A DNA stretch of 64,000 nucleotides from Pararhizobium polonicum (GCF_001687365.1 NZ_LGLV01000010.1:62001-126000), one strand, 5' to 3'; counted from the first letter of the stretch, positions 46,173 through 56,102 are shown. Notes: generated by a model not told the origin, from the sequence alone. Program-made: numbers and translations.

Positions 46173-47870
46173 TTACGGCGTTGGTTCAAAAACCCAGTTT
46201 GCCTTCTCGGAAGCAGGCTGAAACCTCAGTGAAAATGATCGGCGGGCAACGAGATAGGCGGCGAACCAGAAAGCGAAAGCTATCGAAAGCAAGATTAAAG
46301 ATGTCGATACTGCATCACCTCTCCTCACAATAGCTTGATCGGTAACCACTCCGGCAATACCGAAGATATACTCAAGTGCGAAAAATATTAGCAGACTGAT
46401 CGCTACCCAACGAAACCTCCCAGGGGCATTGGAGCGAGAGGACGTTATCAGCCTCCACACGACAACCGACACTAGAAGCCAACCAACAAACGCAATACCA
46501 ACAAAAAAAATGCCCACGATCATATCTGCAGAATCGAGTAATATAGCATCTAAATCGCCAAGGGAATTTACTATGTCGTGTATTGATTGCGGATTAACGG
46601 AGAGGGCTAGCTCAAGTCCACATATAAAACCAACAATTCCAATTATTAATATTCTGGTTTTATGAAAAGTAGGGATATCACTCAAATTAAACCAGACAGA
46701 TAAATTAATCAACATCGACATAATTGAGAGTATCGTTGCAAAAATGATAATAGTAAAAAACAATAACAAAAAGAACGTAATAGCGTCAGTGAACATGGAA
46801 TTTAAAGCCTCTTCCATAGTGTTTGCATCCACCTCTGGGATATGATCTATGCTCTCGACTACAGAAGCACCAAGGCCTATCATGTAACCATTCCAACCCA
46901 GGCGAAAAATGCCTGGCCTCAGAACCATCAGGGGGTTTCCGACTGCGCGAATTCTTTCTTTTAGATTAGGGTGTACTGAGAAAATTTGAAAAGATCTACT
47001 TTCTTTCTTCGCCGCCTCCGACGTCAATCCACCGGCAAGAAGTCCTTTCATCGGCTGAGGGCCGACAATCGAGGCCGCGGTAATATCAGCGTAACTTTCT
47101 CGCACCCTCAGAAATGCGCCATATTGGATTCTAAGAATGACTACCCAAAACAGGGTCTTGCCTGCGAGTACGGCGAGCATCATAAGGTTGAACCCGATCC
47201 AACCAAATCTCACCGTGGCGAATTCAACAATCGATTCATGGCCACCCGGCCATTTTGGCCATATTCTCACGAAGATATTGATAAGCTGAGAAAAATACAA
47301 AATAATAGCGGCGGACAAAAAAACAAATGAAACGACAATAAGTGCCCTAGCAAAGAAAGCTACCGCAACGTCTTTATTCTTAATATGTCCTAATTCATGC
47401 GCAATAATAGCGTCGAAATCCTCCGGCCTCTTGATAAAAAGCAATAATAGTCCGCGCCCCATCAATATCGTTTTTTTGCCTGGCAGACCCATCGCCACCG
47501 CGTCGCCATTGGCAATGTCTCGGTCCATAAGGAGCCGAGGCATTTCAACCCCCAGCCGAACACTGATTTCCTTCGCTCGTTGAAAAAGCGGGCTTTCGCT
47601 CGCGACCTCCTGCATCTCTCCGAACGAGCGCTTTTCGAAATAAGGGTGAACCAGATAGAGCGCAAAGGCCGCCGAAAACGCAAGCACAGCTCCTGCCGCA
47701 CCGTTCGCCAAGCCTGCGAAGTCAGACAGCTTTCCCAGTGCTGAAGGATTTATGGAAATCCAAGCTTGACCATATACGAACGCCAGCAAAAGTACGGCAC
47801 ACAGCATCAGTGAGAACTGCGATCTGGTAACGCTTGGAAAATGCGACAGGTTTACCCGCTTTATTGTCAT
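46173..47870 (-). CDS. Integral-membrane M48 family metalloprotease
   Basis: A 565-residue HtpX-like protease. Two N-terminal transmembrane segments (about 19-38 and 55-75) precede the zinc site HELGH at 158-162 (DFDAIIAHELGH), and the third ligand is the Glu of RESYAD near 255. At least five further hydrophobic helices follow, with two around residues 185-245 and four or more in the C-terminal half, a larger membrane part than HtpX (about 290 residues). The start ATG overlaps the stop of the 158-residue gene by ATGA, so the two are coupled. The DNA is clearly AT-richer than the core genome. The role of the extra membrane domain is unknown, and a stress or defence function is only a guess. 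Confidence 0.82.
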   Translation of the reverse strand: MTIKRVNLSHFPSVTRSQFSLMLCAVLLLAFVYGQAWISINPSALGKLSDFAGLANGAAGAVLAFSAAFALYLVHPYFEKRSFGEMQEVASESPLFQRAKEISVRLGVEMPRLLMDRDIANGDAVAMGLPGKKTILMGRGLLLLFIKRPEDFDAIIAHELGHIKNKDVAVAFFARALIVVSFVFLSAAIILYFSQLINIFVRIWPKWPGGHESIVEFATVRFGWIGFNLMMLAVLAGKTLFWVVILRIQYGAFLRVRESYADITAASIVGPQPMKGLLAGGLTSEAAKKESRSFQIFSVHPNLKERIRAVGNPLMVLRPGIFRLGWNGYMIGLGASVVESIDHIPEVDANTMEEALNSMFTDAITFFLLLFFTIIIFATILSIMSMLINLSVWFNLSDIPTFHKTRILIIGIVGFICGLELALSVNPQSIHDIVNSLGDLDAILLDSADMIVGIFFVGIAFVGWLLVSVVVWRLITSSRSNAPGRFRWVAISLLIFFALEYIFGIAGVVTDQAIVRRGDAVSTSLILLSIAFAFWFAAYLVARRSFSLRFQPASEKANWVFEPTP

Positions 47871-48343
47871 AGCTGCGAGCGACCGAAAGCCGACTTCAGA
47901 GAGTTGGTAATACCTGCCACTTGGGTTTCGTCACACCCCTTTTCCACGGCAACACTCACAACCGCCTGGAGAATGCCTTCAACCTCCTCCACGGTTAACG
48001 TCACAGGTGCGGACTCCTGAAAGCGGCCCTTGATCCATGTTCTGATTTTTTCGCTAAAGCCCGCTTGAAGTTCTGCTGCCGCGTCTTGCGCAACCCCGAC
48101 AAGCATCGGTTGAGCAATTGCCCAAAGCGATTGAACGACAATTTTTCCAACGTCCATCAGCACTATCGCCATGATTACCCCGCCTGGCGACGTACCGAAG
48201 GCCAATGTCCTGTCCTTCTTCGCTTTTGGTGTGGTACTGTACGCGTCGATTATCTCGTCATAAAACGGGCTTTCTTCTGGTGCGATGTCTGCCGTCATGT
48301 ATCGTCCGAACTCGCGAGCCAAGTCGTTTTCGATGTTTTTCAT
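47867..48343 (-). CDS. Hypothetical protein coupled to the M48 protease
   Basis: A 158-residue protein I do not recognise. The ATG at 48343 follows GGGGGA; a TTG at 48355 would add four residues. Residues about 52-90 are hydrophobic and glycine-rich (SPGGVIMAIVLMDVGKIVVQ, then SLWAIAQPMLVG), perhaps one membrane helix. The C-terminal 50 residues are an amphipathic, acidic-to-neutral helical region (LTVEEVEGILQAVVSVAVEK). The N-terminal 40 residues are acidic. It overlaps the protease gene by four bases and is probably a regulator, substrate or partner of it. Confidence 0.65.
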   Translation of the reverse strand: MKNIENDLAREFGRYMTADIAPEESPFYDEIIDAYSTTPKAKKDRTLAFGTSPGGVIMAIVLMDVGKIVVQSLWAIAQPMLVGVAQDAAAELQAGFSEKIRTWIKGRFQESAPVTLTVEEVEGILQAVVSVAVEKGCDETQVAGITNSLKSAFGRSQL

Positions 48344-49120
48344 AGTATCCCCCAAGCTATCTTAGCGATTTTTTAAATATTTCATTGCTCAGCTCGTTCT
48401 GAGCAGAAGGCTAGATCGACGAGGCATTCCAGGTTACCACTGTTACAATACAGTATGGATTCAGCCCAATGCGACTTGAAATATCTTTAAAATGGGCGGT
48501 GCGAAGCCGCGAGTTTATTTGGTTTATACCGAGAATACTTAGTTGTATTCGGAGAAATTTCGCCAATTATCCGCCTTTGATGCGCAAATTTGACTACTAT
48601 ACGTCGGCGCAACCATTCGTATGAAATCCGCCATTTGACATCAAGTCGCTAATAATCAACCAAAAATATCTTTATAGAACACGAATTTTATGCAAGTTCA
48701 ACTATTATTATATCTATATACAGAGATAATCTGTTTAAATTCGGACACTAACGCAATTTAAGAGTTACGTCGTCGTAGATTCGATTGCATTTCCCTCGAT
48801 GACGGCGGGCAACGTGACGACATTAAAACGACAATGCTGCATAGCCAAGGGATACTGTCGGGAATGCAATATGTGGCTCTGAGCGGGGTGCAGTGTTTTT
48901 ATGAGACGATGAAAAGTATCATTTTATGATAAAATGCTGCTCGGGTTGACCATAAGCGGCAAAAAGTAAGCAATTGGCCTACGACGCCGTATCATGCGCA
49001 GGTTGCTTGGTCATGGGTACAAATACGTTCCACGCCGCTGGTGACTTTCGCCGCTTTCCAAATTGGGCGTCCCCTCCCACCCCTTGCCAAGCCTATCCCT
49101 CACGTCTAAATCTCCTCCTG
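48344..49120. other. AT-rich intergenic region without recognised genes
   Basis: About 780 bases between the protease operon and the thiamine riboswitch. The part from 48400 to about 48960 is very AT-rich, with many short stop codons in all frames and no plausible gene. The right edge (from about 49010) returns to normal GC content. It probably holds the promoter of the minus-strand operon and marks the end of an acquired segment. Confidence 0.55.
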
Positions 49121-49222
49121 CTCTAACGGGGTGCCGTTCGTCGTTCTCGACGTCCGGCTGAGAGGCTGCCGCCAGCCAACCCGAAGAACCTGATCCGGTT
49201 TGTACCGGCGGAGGGATTAGAC
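49121..49222 (+). promoter_or_regulatory. TPP (thiamine diphosphate) riboswitch
   Basis: The aptamer core is clear: ACGGGGTGCCG, GGCTGAGAGGCTGCC, AACCCGAAGAACCTGATCCGG and GTACCGGCGGAGGGATTAG. P1 is formed by CTAA (49123-49126) with TTAG (49217-49220). It lies 50 bases before thiB. Upstream CGTCTAA (49103-49109) could pair with TTAGACG (49217-49223), an alternative to P1. TCTCCTCC (49111-49118) can pair with the thiB ribosome-binding site AGGAGG. Translation control by a switch between these pairings is inferred. Confidence 0.95.
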
Positions 49223-49271
49223 GGCACAATCAGCGCCCTCTTCCCCATTTTTGGATTTAAAGGAGGCGCGG

Positions 49272-50294
49272 ATGCGCAAGGCAATCATTCCACTTCTCGG
49301 GCCATTTCTGGCGGCGATCGCGGCGCTGACGACCGCGTTTTCGGCATCGGCCGAAGACAAGGTGCTGACGGTCTATACCTATGAAAGTTTTACCAGCGAA
49401 TGGGGCCCCGGTGCCAAGGTCGCTGAAGCGTTCGAGAAGACCTGCGGCTGCAAGGTCTCCTATGTCAGCGTTGCCGATGGCGTCGAGCTTCTGACCCGGC
49501 TGAAGCTCGAAGGGGCCTCCTCCAAGGCGGATATCGTGCTTGGGCTGGATACCAATCTGGTGTCCGAGGCCAAGGCGACCGGGTTCTTTGCGCCGCATGG
49601 CATCGATACGGCGGCGGTCAAGGTTCCCGGCGGGTTTTCCGACGATACGTTCGTGCCCTACGACTACGGCCATTTCGCCGTGATCTATGACACGCAGGCG
49701 ATCAAGGTGCCGCCGAAGAGCCTGAAGGACCTGGTCGAGGGCGATCCCGCCCAGAAGATCGTCATCGAGGATCCGCGCACCTCCACGCCGGGCCTCGGGC
49801 TGCTGCTCTGGGTGAAATCGGTCTATGGTGATCAGGCGGGTGCCGCCTGGGCCAAGCTCAAGGATCGCGTCCTGACGGTCACGCCCGGCTGGTCGGAAGC
49901 CTACGGCCTGTTCACCAAGGGCGAGGCGCCGATGGTCCTGTCCTATACGACCTCGCCGGCCTATCACATGATCGCCGAAAACACCGACCGCTATCAGGCG
50001 GCGGCGTTTTCCGAAGGCCATTATATCCAGATCGAAGTGGCCGGGATGACCAAGGCTGCCAGGGACCCGGCGCTGGCGAGGGATTTCCTCTCCTTCGTCA
50101 CCGGCCCGGAGTTCCAGTCGATCATCCCGACGACCAACTGGATGATGCCGGTGGCCGCCACCAGGGAGCCGCTGCCGGAGGCTTTCGGCAAGCTGGTGAC
50201 GCCGGCAAAAACCTTCCTGATGTCGTCGGATGAGGTTGCGGCGAACCGCAAGGCCTGGATCGACGAGTGGCTTTCGGCGATGAGCAAGAATTGA
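49272..50294 (+). CDS. thiB: Thiamine/TPP ABC transporter, periplasmic binding protein
   Basis: A 340-residue solute-binding protein with a Sec signal peptide ([20 protein letters not shown], cleavage after SASA). Mature sequence: [20 protein letters not shown], then [38 protein letters not shown] and [14 protein letters not shown], typical of ThiB/iron-type family-1 binding proteins. The ATG at 49272 has AAAGGAGG 6-7 bases upstream. It is first in thiBPQ under a TPP riboswitch. A palindromic repeat lies between its stop and thiP. Confidence 0.95.
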   Translation: MRKAIIPLLGPFLAAIAALTTAFSASAEDKVLTVYTYESFTSEWGPGAKVAEAFEKTCGCKVSYVSVADGVELLTRLKLEGASSKADIVLGLDTNLVSEAKATGFFAPHGIDTAAVKVPGGFSDDTFVPYDYGHFAVIYDTQAIKVPPKSLKDLVEGDPAQKIVIEDPRTSTPGLGLLLWVKSVYGDQAGAAWAKLKDRVLTVTPGWSEAYGLFTKGEAPMVLSYTTSPAYHMIAENTDRYQAAAFSEGHYIQIEVAGMTKAARDPALARDFLSFVTGPEFQSIIPTTNWMMPVAATREPLPEAFGKLVTPAKTFLMSSDEVAANRKAWIDEWLSAMSKN

Positions 50295-50324
50295 GAGGGG
50301 GGATTCGTTTCGTCTGAGTAAAGG

Positions 50325-50435
50325 CCCCTCATCCGCCCTGTCGGGCACCTTCTCCCCGTAAACGGGGAGAAGGACCAGGCGGCAACCTCCGTCGTCCCCT
50401 CTCCCCGCGTGCGGGGAGAGGGCTAGGGTGAGGGG
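50325..50435. repeat. Dispersed palindromic repeat between thiB and thiP
   Basis: It contains CTTCTCCCCGTAAACGGGGAGAAG and CCCTCTCCCCGCGTGCGGGG, then AGAGGG, two strong hairpins flanked by CCCCTCA and TGAGGGG. Half of it recurs at 43829-43874. Placed inside an operon, it may stabilise thiB mRNA or reduce thiPQ expression. Confidence 0.85.
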
Positions 50436-50465
50436 CTGGGACTGTCCGTTGGAAACAAAGCCATC

Positions 50466-52109
50466 ATGATCAACCGCATCGAGAGACGTCTGACACTGAC
50501 CGCCGGCGCCCTTTGCCTCGGTGGCATCGTGCTGTTCGTCTGTCTGGCGGCCTATGCGTTGCTGGCCTTCGATGTGCCGGGTACACGCAGCGACGCGGCG
50601 CTGTTCGATGCCTATGTCTGGCGTGTCGCCCGCTTCACGCTGCTGCAGGCTTCGCTCTCGACAGGTCTTTCCATCCTCTTCGCCATCCCGGTCGCCCGGG
50701 CGCTGGCGCGGCAGGCGGGTTTTCCCGGCCGGGTCTGGATCATCCGGCTGATGGCGCTGCCGCTCGGGCTGCCGGCGCTGGTCGCAGCCCTTGGCCTGAT
50801 CGGCATCTGGGGGCGGCAGGGCGTGCTGAACACGGCGTTCGCTGCGCTGGGGCTGGATCAGCCGGTCAGCATCTACGGGCTTTCGGGCATCCTTCTCGCC
50901 CATGTGTTCTTCAACATGCCGCTGGCGGCCCGGCTGATGCTGGGCGGGCTGGAGCGGATTCCCGGCGAATACTGGCTGGTCGGCGCCAATCTCGGCATGC
51001 GGCCGCTGTCGATCTTCCGTTTCATCGAATGGCCGGTGATTCGTGGCCTGCTGCCGGGCATTGCCGGGCTGATCTTCATGCTCTGCGCCACCAGCTTCAC
51101 GCTGGTGCTGATCCTCGGCGGCGGGCCGGCGGCCAGCACGATCGAGGTGGCGATCTATCAGGCGCTGCGCTTCGATTTCGATCCGCCGCGCGCCATCGCC
51201 CTGTCGCTGCTGCAGATTGCCGTGACATCGGCGCTGCTGGTTGCCATCCGTTTTCTGACACCGACGGCCGATGAGGGCCATGGCGGCGGGCGCAGGGTGC
51301 GCCGGTTCGATGGAAGGGGCCGGTTGGGCCGGGTGGCCGATGGTCTGGCGATCGCCCTTGCCGTTCTGTTCGTCGCGCTGCCGCTCGGCTCCGTCGTTTC
51401 TGCCGGCCTGCGTGCCGATCTCCTGCGTCTGGCCGGCGAACCGCTGGTGCGGCGGGCACTGGTGACGAGTATCGTCATCGCACTGGTCTCCGGCCTGCTC
51501 TGTGTGGTGGCCACGGCGGTGATGATCCGGGCGCGGCAGGCGGTATTGGCGTCGCGGCATCCGTCTGCGCTCCATCGCGGCTTTGCCTCCGGTCTTTCCG
51601 CCGGTTCGTCGCTGGTGCTGCTGGTGCCGCCGGTGGTGCTCGGTGCCGGCTGGTTCCTGCTGCTGCGGCCGTTCGGCGATATCACCGTCTTTGCGCCGCT
51701 GCTGGTGATCCTGATCAACATGCTGATGGCGCTGCCCTTCGTCTACCGCGTGCTTGAGCCGGCGATGGCGACGCATGCCGCCCGCACGGCAAGGCTTGCC
51801 GCAAGTCTTGGCCTTGGCGGCTGGCACCGGCTGCGCTTCATCGACTGGCCGGGCCTGAAAAAGCCGCTGCTGATGGGCCTGTCCTTTGCCTGCGCCCTGT
51901 CGCTCGGGGATCTGGGGGCCGTGGCGCTGTTCGGCTCGCAGGATATGGTGACGCTGCCCTGGCTGCTGTATAGCCGCATGGCCAGCTACCGTTCCACCGA
52001 TGCGGCCGGGCTGGCGCTGGTTCTCGGCCTCGTCTGCCTGGTGCTGACCATCGCCGGCACGCCGTCGGCTGGTAATGATGATCGGAGGAGACACGATGCC
52101 GCCGCCTGA
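50466..52109 (+). CDS. thiP: Thiamine/TPP ABC transporter permease
   Basis: A 547-residue inner-membrane permease made of two fused BPD-type halves, about 12 membrane helices, as in ThiP. Each half has an EAA-like loop: [20 protein letters not shown] and [20 protein letters not shown]. The start ATG at 50466 ([20 protein letters not shown]) gives the N-terminal helix. It overlaps thiQ by 14 bases, so translation is coupled. It acts with ThiB and ThiQ in import of thiamine and its phosphates. Confidence 0.94.
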   Translation: MINRIERRLTLTAGALCLGGIVLFVCLAAYALLAFDVPGTRSDAALFDAYVWRVARFTLLQASLSTGLSILFAIPVARALARQAGFPGRVWIIRLMALPLGLPALVAALGLIGIWGRQGVLNTAFAALGLDQPVSIYGLSGILLAHVFFNMPLAARLMLGGLERIPGEYWLVGANLGMRPLSIFRFIEWPVIRGLLPGIAGLIFMLCATSFTLVLILGGGPAASTIEVAIYQALRFDFDPPRAIALSLLQIAVTSALLVAIRFLTPTADEGHGGGRRVRRFDGRGRLGRVADGLAIALAVLFVALPLGSVVSAGLRADLLRLAGEPLVRRALVTSIVIALVSGLLCVVATAVMIRARQAVLASRHPSALHRGFASGLSAGSSLVLLVPPVVLGAGWFLLLRPFGDITVFAPLLVILINMLMALPFVYRVLEPAMATHAARTARLAASLGLGGWHRLRFIDWPGLKKPLLMGLSFACALSLGDLGAVALFGSQDMVTLPWLLYSRMASYRSTDAAGLALVLGLVCLVLTIAGTPSAGNDDRRRHDAAA

Positions 52110-52818
52110 AACGGATACCGCCCTTCGTCTTGACGGCGTGGTCGTGCGGTTCGGCAAGACCGGGCTGCGGTTCGATTGCGCCATCGGCAAGGGGCAGATC
52201 GTGGCGGTGACCGGCGCATCCGGCTCCGGCAAGTCGACGCTGCTCAATGTCATTGCCGGGTTCGAGACGCCGGATGCGGGCACCGTCGAGATTCTTGGCG
52301 AAGACGTTGCCGGCCGCGATCCGGCGGAGCGGCCGGTCTCGGTGATCTTTCAGGAACACAATCTGTTTTCGCATCTCGACGTCAGCACCAATATCGGGCT
52401 GGGCATCGATCCGTCGCTCCGGCTGGGGCTGAAAGAGCGTGCAGACATCGCTACGGCGCTCGAACGGGTCGGGCTCGATGGTTTCGGCAAGCGCCTGCCG
52501 CCGACGCTGTCGGGCGGCGAACGCCAGCGGGTGGCGCTGGCCCGCGCGCTGGTGCGGCGCAAGCCGGTGCTGCTTCTCGACGAACCCTTCGCGGCGCTCG
52601 ATCCGGGTTTGCGCGCCGGCATGAGCGGCCTGCTGCGCGATCTCCATCGGCAGGAAGGCAATACGATGCTGATCGTCACGCATCACCCGGACGACGTGCG
52701 GGCGCTGGCCGATAGCGTCGTTTTCCTTGACGAGGGCCGCATCCTGCTGCACGAGCCCACGGCGCAGTTTCTCGATCACAGCGATATTCCGGCCGTGGCG
52801 CGCTTTCTCGGCCGGTGA
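52096..52818 (+). CDS. thiQ: Thiamine/TPP ABC transporter ATP-binding protein
   Basis: A 240-residue ABC ATPase. Walker [12 protein letters not shown] near 38, Q-loop in [14 protein letters not shown], signature [15 protein letters not shown] near 138 and Walker [15 protein letters not shown] near 158, then the switch His in [10 protein letters not shown]. The ATG at 52096 with GGAGGAG upstream is preferred over the ATG at 52075. The 14-base overlap with thiP is typical of the operon. The length is at the ThiQ average. Confidence 0.95.
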   Translation: MPPPETDTALRLDGVVVRFGKTGLRFDCAIGKGQIVAVTGASGSGKSTLLNVIAGFETPDAGTVEILGEDVAGRDPAERPVSVIFQEHNLFSHLDVSTNIGLGIDPSLRLGLKERADIATALERVGLDGFGKRLPPTLSGGERQRVALARALVRRKPVLLLDEPFAALDPGLRAGMSGLLRDLHRQEGNTMLIVTHHPDDVRALADSVVFLDEGRILLHEPTAQFLDHSDIPAVARFLGR

Positions 52819-53108
52819 ACATCGCCTGCGATGGTCCTGCCACAATTTGGACCATAGCCTGTGCGACGGCGCTTTTGACACCTCGTTTCCGTTGCGTTCG
52901 CGCCATAGTTGCCGAGATGTCACGGGGCAACTATTTCTGTGGGTGACTGCTGGCTAGGCAGGCAAGGCACGAATAGGGTACAGCATGTCTATTGCTGTAA
53001 CCGCCGCCAGGCCTATGTATACGGCTGTAAAGAATACTGAATTTTACGTGCGTGCGGACCAGGGTACTGTTGCAGGGCTGGCCTGAAGACTGGAAACGAG
53101 CTGAGGCG

Positions 53109-54632
53109 ATGAACAGAACGACAGGCATGGACGGGCAGTTTCGGGCAAAAAGCGCTGGCGTGTCCCGACGCGCCGGCACGGCGTTGCTCGGGGCGCTGCT
53201 CGGGGGAGTGCTGTTGTCCGGCTGCCAGTCGGCGATCGAGCAGACCTATGAGCCGAGCGTCTCGCCATCGTCAAACCCGCAGATCGTCGAGGAAGTCCAG
53301 AAGGACGATCCGCGCGCCCAGGTCGGTGCCCGCGAGCATCCGCGCATCGTCGCCAGCTATGGCGGCGAGTATCAGGATGCCAAGACCGAGCGTCTGGTGG
53401 CGCGCATTGCCGGCGCGCTGACGGTGGTGTCGGAAAATCCCAGCCAGTCCTACCGGATCACCATTCTCAATTCTCCCGCCATCAATGCGTTTGCGCTGCC
53501 GGGCGGCTATCTCTATGTGACGCGCGGCCTGCTGGCGCTGGCAGACGACGCCTCCGAAGTGGCGGCCGTGCTCTCCCACGAGATGGGCCATGTGACGGCC
53601 AATCACGGCATCGAGCGGCAGCAGCGCGAGGAGGCGGAGGTCATCGCCAGCCGCGTCGTCTCGGAAGTGCTGTCGAGCGATCTCGCCGGCAAGCAGGCCT
53701 TGGCGCGCGGAAAACTGCGGCTGGCGGCGTTCTCGCGCAATCAGGAACTGCAGGCCGACGTGATCGGCGTGCGCATGCTGGGCGAGGCGGGCTACGACCC
53801 CTATGCGGCGGCGCGTTTCCTCGATTCGATGGCGGCCTACAGCCGTTTCTCCTCGGTCGATCCCGACAGCGACCAGAGCCTGGACTTCCTGTCGAGCCAT
53901 CCGAGCGCGCCGCAGCGCGTCGATCTCGCCCGCCGCCACGCCCGCGCCTTCGGCGTCGAGGGGGAGGTGGGCGATCGCGGCCGCGACTATTATCTCGCCG
54001 GCATCGACGGCCTGCTCTATGGCGACAGCCCGCAGGAAGGCTATGTCCGCGGCCAGACATTCCTGCATGGCAAGCTCGGCATCCGCTTCGACGTGCCCGC
54101 CGGTTTCCAGATCGACAACAAGGCGCAGGCGGTGCTGGCGACGGGACCGGGCGAGGTCGCCGTGCGGTTCGACGGCGTGGCCGATACGCAGAAGCGCAGC
54201 CTGACGGACTATATCGCCAGCGGCTGGGTCACCGGCCTGCAGCCGGATACCATCCATGCCATCACCATCAACGGGCTGGAGGCGGCGACGGCGCGCGCCT
54301 CGGCCGAGCGCTGGGATTTCGACGTCACGGTGATCCGCATCGACACCCAGATCTATCGCTTCCTGACGGCGGTTCCGAAGGGGTCGCCAAGTCTGGAGCC
54401 GACGGCCGACGTGCTGCGGGCCTCCTTCCGCCGGATGACGCCGCAGGAGGCCGCCGCGCTGAAACCGCTGCGCATCCGCGTCGTCACCGCCAAGCCGGGC
54501 GATACGCTGGCGACGCTCTCGGCGCGGATGATGGGAACCGACCGCAAGCTCGACCTCTTCCGCCTGATCAATGCGATGCAGGTCACCTCGACCGTCAAGC
54601 CGGGCGACAAGGTCAAGATCATCTCCGAGTAA
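53109..54632 (+). CDS. Lipoprotein M48 metalloprotease with C-terminal LysM-like domain
   Basis: A 507-residue envelope protease. A long basic N-terminus precedes a lipobox LLSGC (Cys at about 39), indicating lipid anchoring. The peptidase M48 domain has AFALPGGYLYVTRGLLALAD, the zinc motif SHEMGHVTANHG near 175 and the third ligand in ELQADVIG near 230. The last 55 residues (RVVTAKPGDTLATLSARMMG ... VKPGDKVKIISE) look like a LysM-type wall-binding fold. It resembles BepA-type quality-control proteases of the outer membrane. Start at 53109 with GAGG upstream. Transcribed alone. Confidence 0.9.
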   Translation: MNRTTGMDGQFRAKSAGVSRRAGTALLGALLGGVLLSGCQSAIEQTYEPSVSPSSNPQIVEEVQKDDPRAQVGAREHPRIVASYGGEYQDAKTERLVARIAGALTVVSENPSQSYRITILNSPAINAFALPGGYLYVTRGLLALADDASEVAAVLSHEMGHVTANHGIERQQREEAEVIASRVVSEVLSSDLAGKQALARGKLRLAAFSRNQELQADVIGVRMLGEAGYDPYAAARFLDSMAAYSRFSSVDPDSDQSLDFLSSHPSAPQRVDLARRHARAFGVEGEVGDRGRDYYLAGIDGLLYGDSPQEGYVRGQTFLHGKLGIRFDVPAGFQIDNKAQAVLATGPGEVAVRFDGVADTQKRSLTDYIASGWVTGLQPDTIHAITINGLEAATARASAERWDFDVTVIRIDTQIYRFLTAVPKGSPSLEPTADVLRASFRRMTPQEAAALKPLRIRVVTAKPGDTLATLSARMMGTDRKLDLFRLINAMQVTSTVKPGDKVKIISE

Positions 54633-54677
54633 GAGCAGGCCTCTCACGCCAAGGCCGAAAGACGGTAGCCGGCGGTT

Positions 54678-54896
54678 CTACCGGAACCGGCGGTCGACCG
54701 GGATCGTGAAGGACCAGGCGTCCGGCCGCCGCCGGCGCGGCCGCAGGCAAAGACCGGCAAGGGGGACGATCGCCAGCAGGCGAACGGCGCCGCTTGTCCG
54801 GCCGGACGTGGGCAGAGGGTTGGCCGGGTCCGGATCGTGCGGATCGCCCCAGCGTTCCTTGTAAAGGTCATCGAGAAGGCAATGGATCGGGAGCAT
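54678..54896 (-). CDS. Small hypothetical protein near the LacI operators
   Basis: A possible 72-residue protein (MLPIHCLLDDLYKERWGDPH, then a Pro/Gly segment and a short hydrophobic stretch LLAIVPLAGLCL followed by an arginine-rich run). It begins 14 bases past the first LacI-type operator on the opposite strand to the regulator, where a regulated target would be expected. No homology is recognised. The sequence composition is only partly gene-like, so it may be spurious. Confidence 0.4.
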   Translation of the reverse strand: MLPIHCLLDDLYKERWGDPHDPDPANPLPTSGRTSGAVRLLAIVPLAGLCLRPRRRRPDAWSFTIPVDRRFR

Positions 54897-54909
54897 GTTC
54901 TGATCTTTC

Positions 54910-55005
54910 TTGAATCGATTCAATTCGAAGTTGCCGAGTCAATTGAACCGATTCAAAATGATAAATGTCCTGCACCGGAAGTCAAGAAAATTTGAATCGG
55001 TTCAA
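54910..55005. promoter_or_regulatory. Three LacI-family operator palindromes
   Basis: TTGAATCGATTCAA (54910-54923), TTGAACCGATTCAA (54943-54956) and TTGAATCGGTTCAA (54992-55005) share the CG-centred palindrome TTGAAyCGrTTCAA typical of LacI/PurR regulators. They lie 38-134 bases before the lacI gene, and the third overlaps its likely promoter. Autorepression and control of a divergent gene are likely. Confidence 0.85.
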
Positions 55006-55043
55006 CGATCTGCTAGGGTGGCCTCTGCAGAAGGGGAGCGATC

Positions 55044-56102
55044 TTGATCAAGGGACATGTAAAGCTTGCCGACGTTGCCAGGGCGGCCGGCGTATCGCAG
55101 GGGACGGCGTCGAATGTCTTCAGCCGGCCGGAGGTGGTGCGCGAGGAGGTGCGCGAGCGCGTGCTGGGGATCGCCAAAGACCTCGGCTACAATGGTCCGG
55201 ATATCAAGGGGCGGCTGCTGCGGGCGGGGCGGGTCAATGCCATCGGCGTGGCGGCGATCGAGCCGCTGGCCTATTTCTTCGAGGATCCCTGGGCGCGGGC
55301 GCTGATGACGGAGGTCGCGGCGGTCTGTGACGCCACCGGCACCGGCATCGCGCTGGTCTCGGCGCAGAACCAGCAGAAACTGGCCTGGAACATCAACAGC
55401 GCGCTGGTCGACGGCTTCATCCTGCTGTGCGTCGAGGGCGGCGAACAGCTGGTGGCGCTGACACGGCGGCGGCAATTGCCGTTCATTGCCCTGGCGCTGG
55501 GTGACGGGGATGCCGCGATCCCGGCGATCGGTCTCGACAATATCGCCGGGGCCGCGCAGGCGGCGCGGCATCTGGCCGATCTCGGCCATCGGCGGTTTGC
55601 CATTCTGGCCATCGGGCTTACTGGCGGCGAGGCGGGCGTCATGACGCCGGAACAGGCCGTCCATTCGCTGAAATTCACCTCGCGCGACCGGGCGCTCGGC
55701 TATTGGCAGGCCCTGGCGGATTTTGGCATCGGGCGCGCGGATGTGCCGGTCCATGCGACGCAAAACGACAGGGCGAGCGTCGATGCGGCGCTGGAAGCGC
55801 TGTTTGCCGCCGCAAGGCCGCCGACGGCCATCCTGGCCATGTCCGACCGTATCGCGCTCTTTGCCATGCAATGGCTTGCCGGGCGGGGATATGCGGTGCC
55901 GGGCGATGTGTCCGTCATCGGCTTCGACGGCGTACCGGAGGCGGCAACGGCCGTGCCGGGGCTGACGACGATGGCGCAGCCGCTTGCCGGGATCGCGCGC
56001 CGGGCCGTGGCCGCCATTCTCGAGGATGCGGTGCCTGCGCAACAGGAAGCGCTGGAGGTAACGCTGGTGGTCCGCGGCAGCACGGCGCCGCCGCCGCCTT
56101 GA
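55044..56102 (+). CDS. LacI family transcriptional regulator
   Basis: A 352-residue repressor. The N-terminal helix-turn-helix reads KLADVARAAGVSQGTASNVF with the hinge segment VRERVLGIAKDLGYNG, then a periplasmic-binding-protein-like ligand domain (residues 60-345) with AIGLDNIAGAAQAARHLADL and MSVIGFDG-type closing motif VSVIGFDGVPEAA. The start is TTG at 55044 preceded by AAGGGGAG. The inducer is unknown, probably a sugar. No carbohydrate transport genes lie beside it, which is unusual, so the target may be elsewhere. Confidence 0.92.
   Translation: MIKGHVKLADVARAAGVSQGTASNVFSRPEVVREEVRERVLGIAKDLGYNGPDIKGRLLRAGRVNAIGVAAIEPLAYFFEDPWARALMTEVAAVCDATGTGIALVSAQNQQKLAWNINSALVDGFILLCVEGGEQLVALTRRRQLPFIALALGDGDAAIPAIGLDNIAGAAQAARHLADLGHRRFAILAIGLTGGEAGVMTPEQAVHSLKFTSRDRALGYWQALADFGIGRADVPVHATQNDRASVDAALEALFAAARPPTAILAMSDRIALFAMQWLAGRGYAVPGDVSVIGFDGVPEAATAVPGLTTMAQPLAGIARRAVAAILEDAVPAQQEALEVTLVVRGSTAPPPP

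Noticed and set aside
49257..52283. 1008-codon open frame on the minus strand opposite thiB-thiP
   Set aside because: Antisense shadow of GC-rich genes; its His/Arg/Gln-rich, low-complexity translation has no domain, while thiB, thiP and thiQ have clear motifs.
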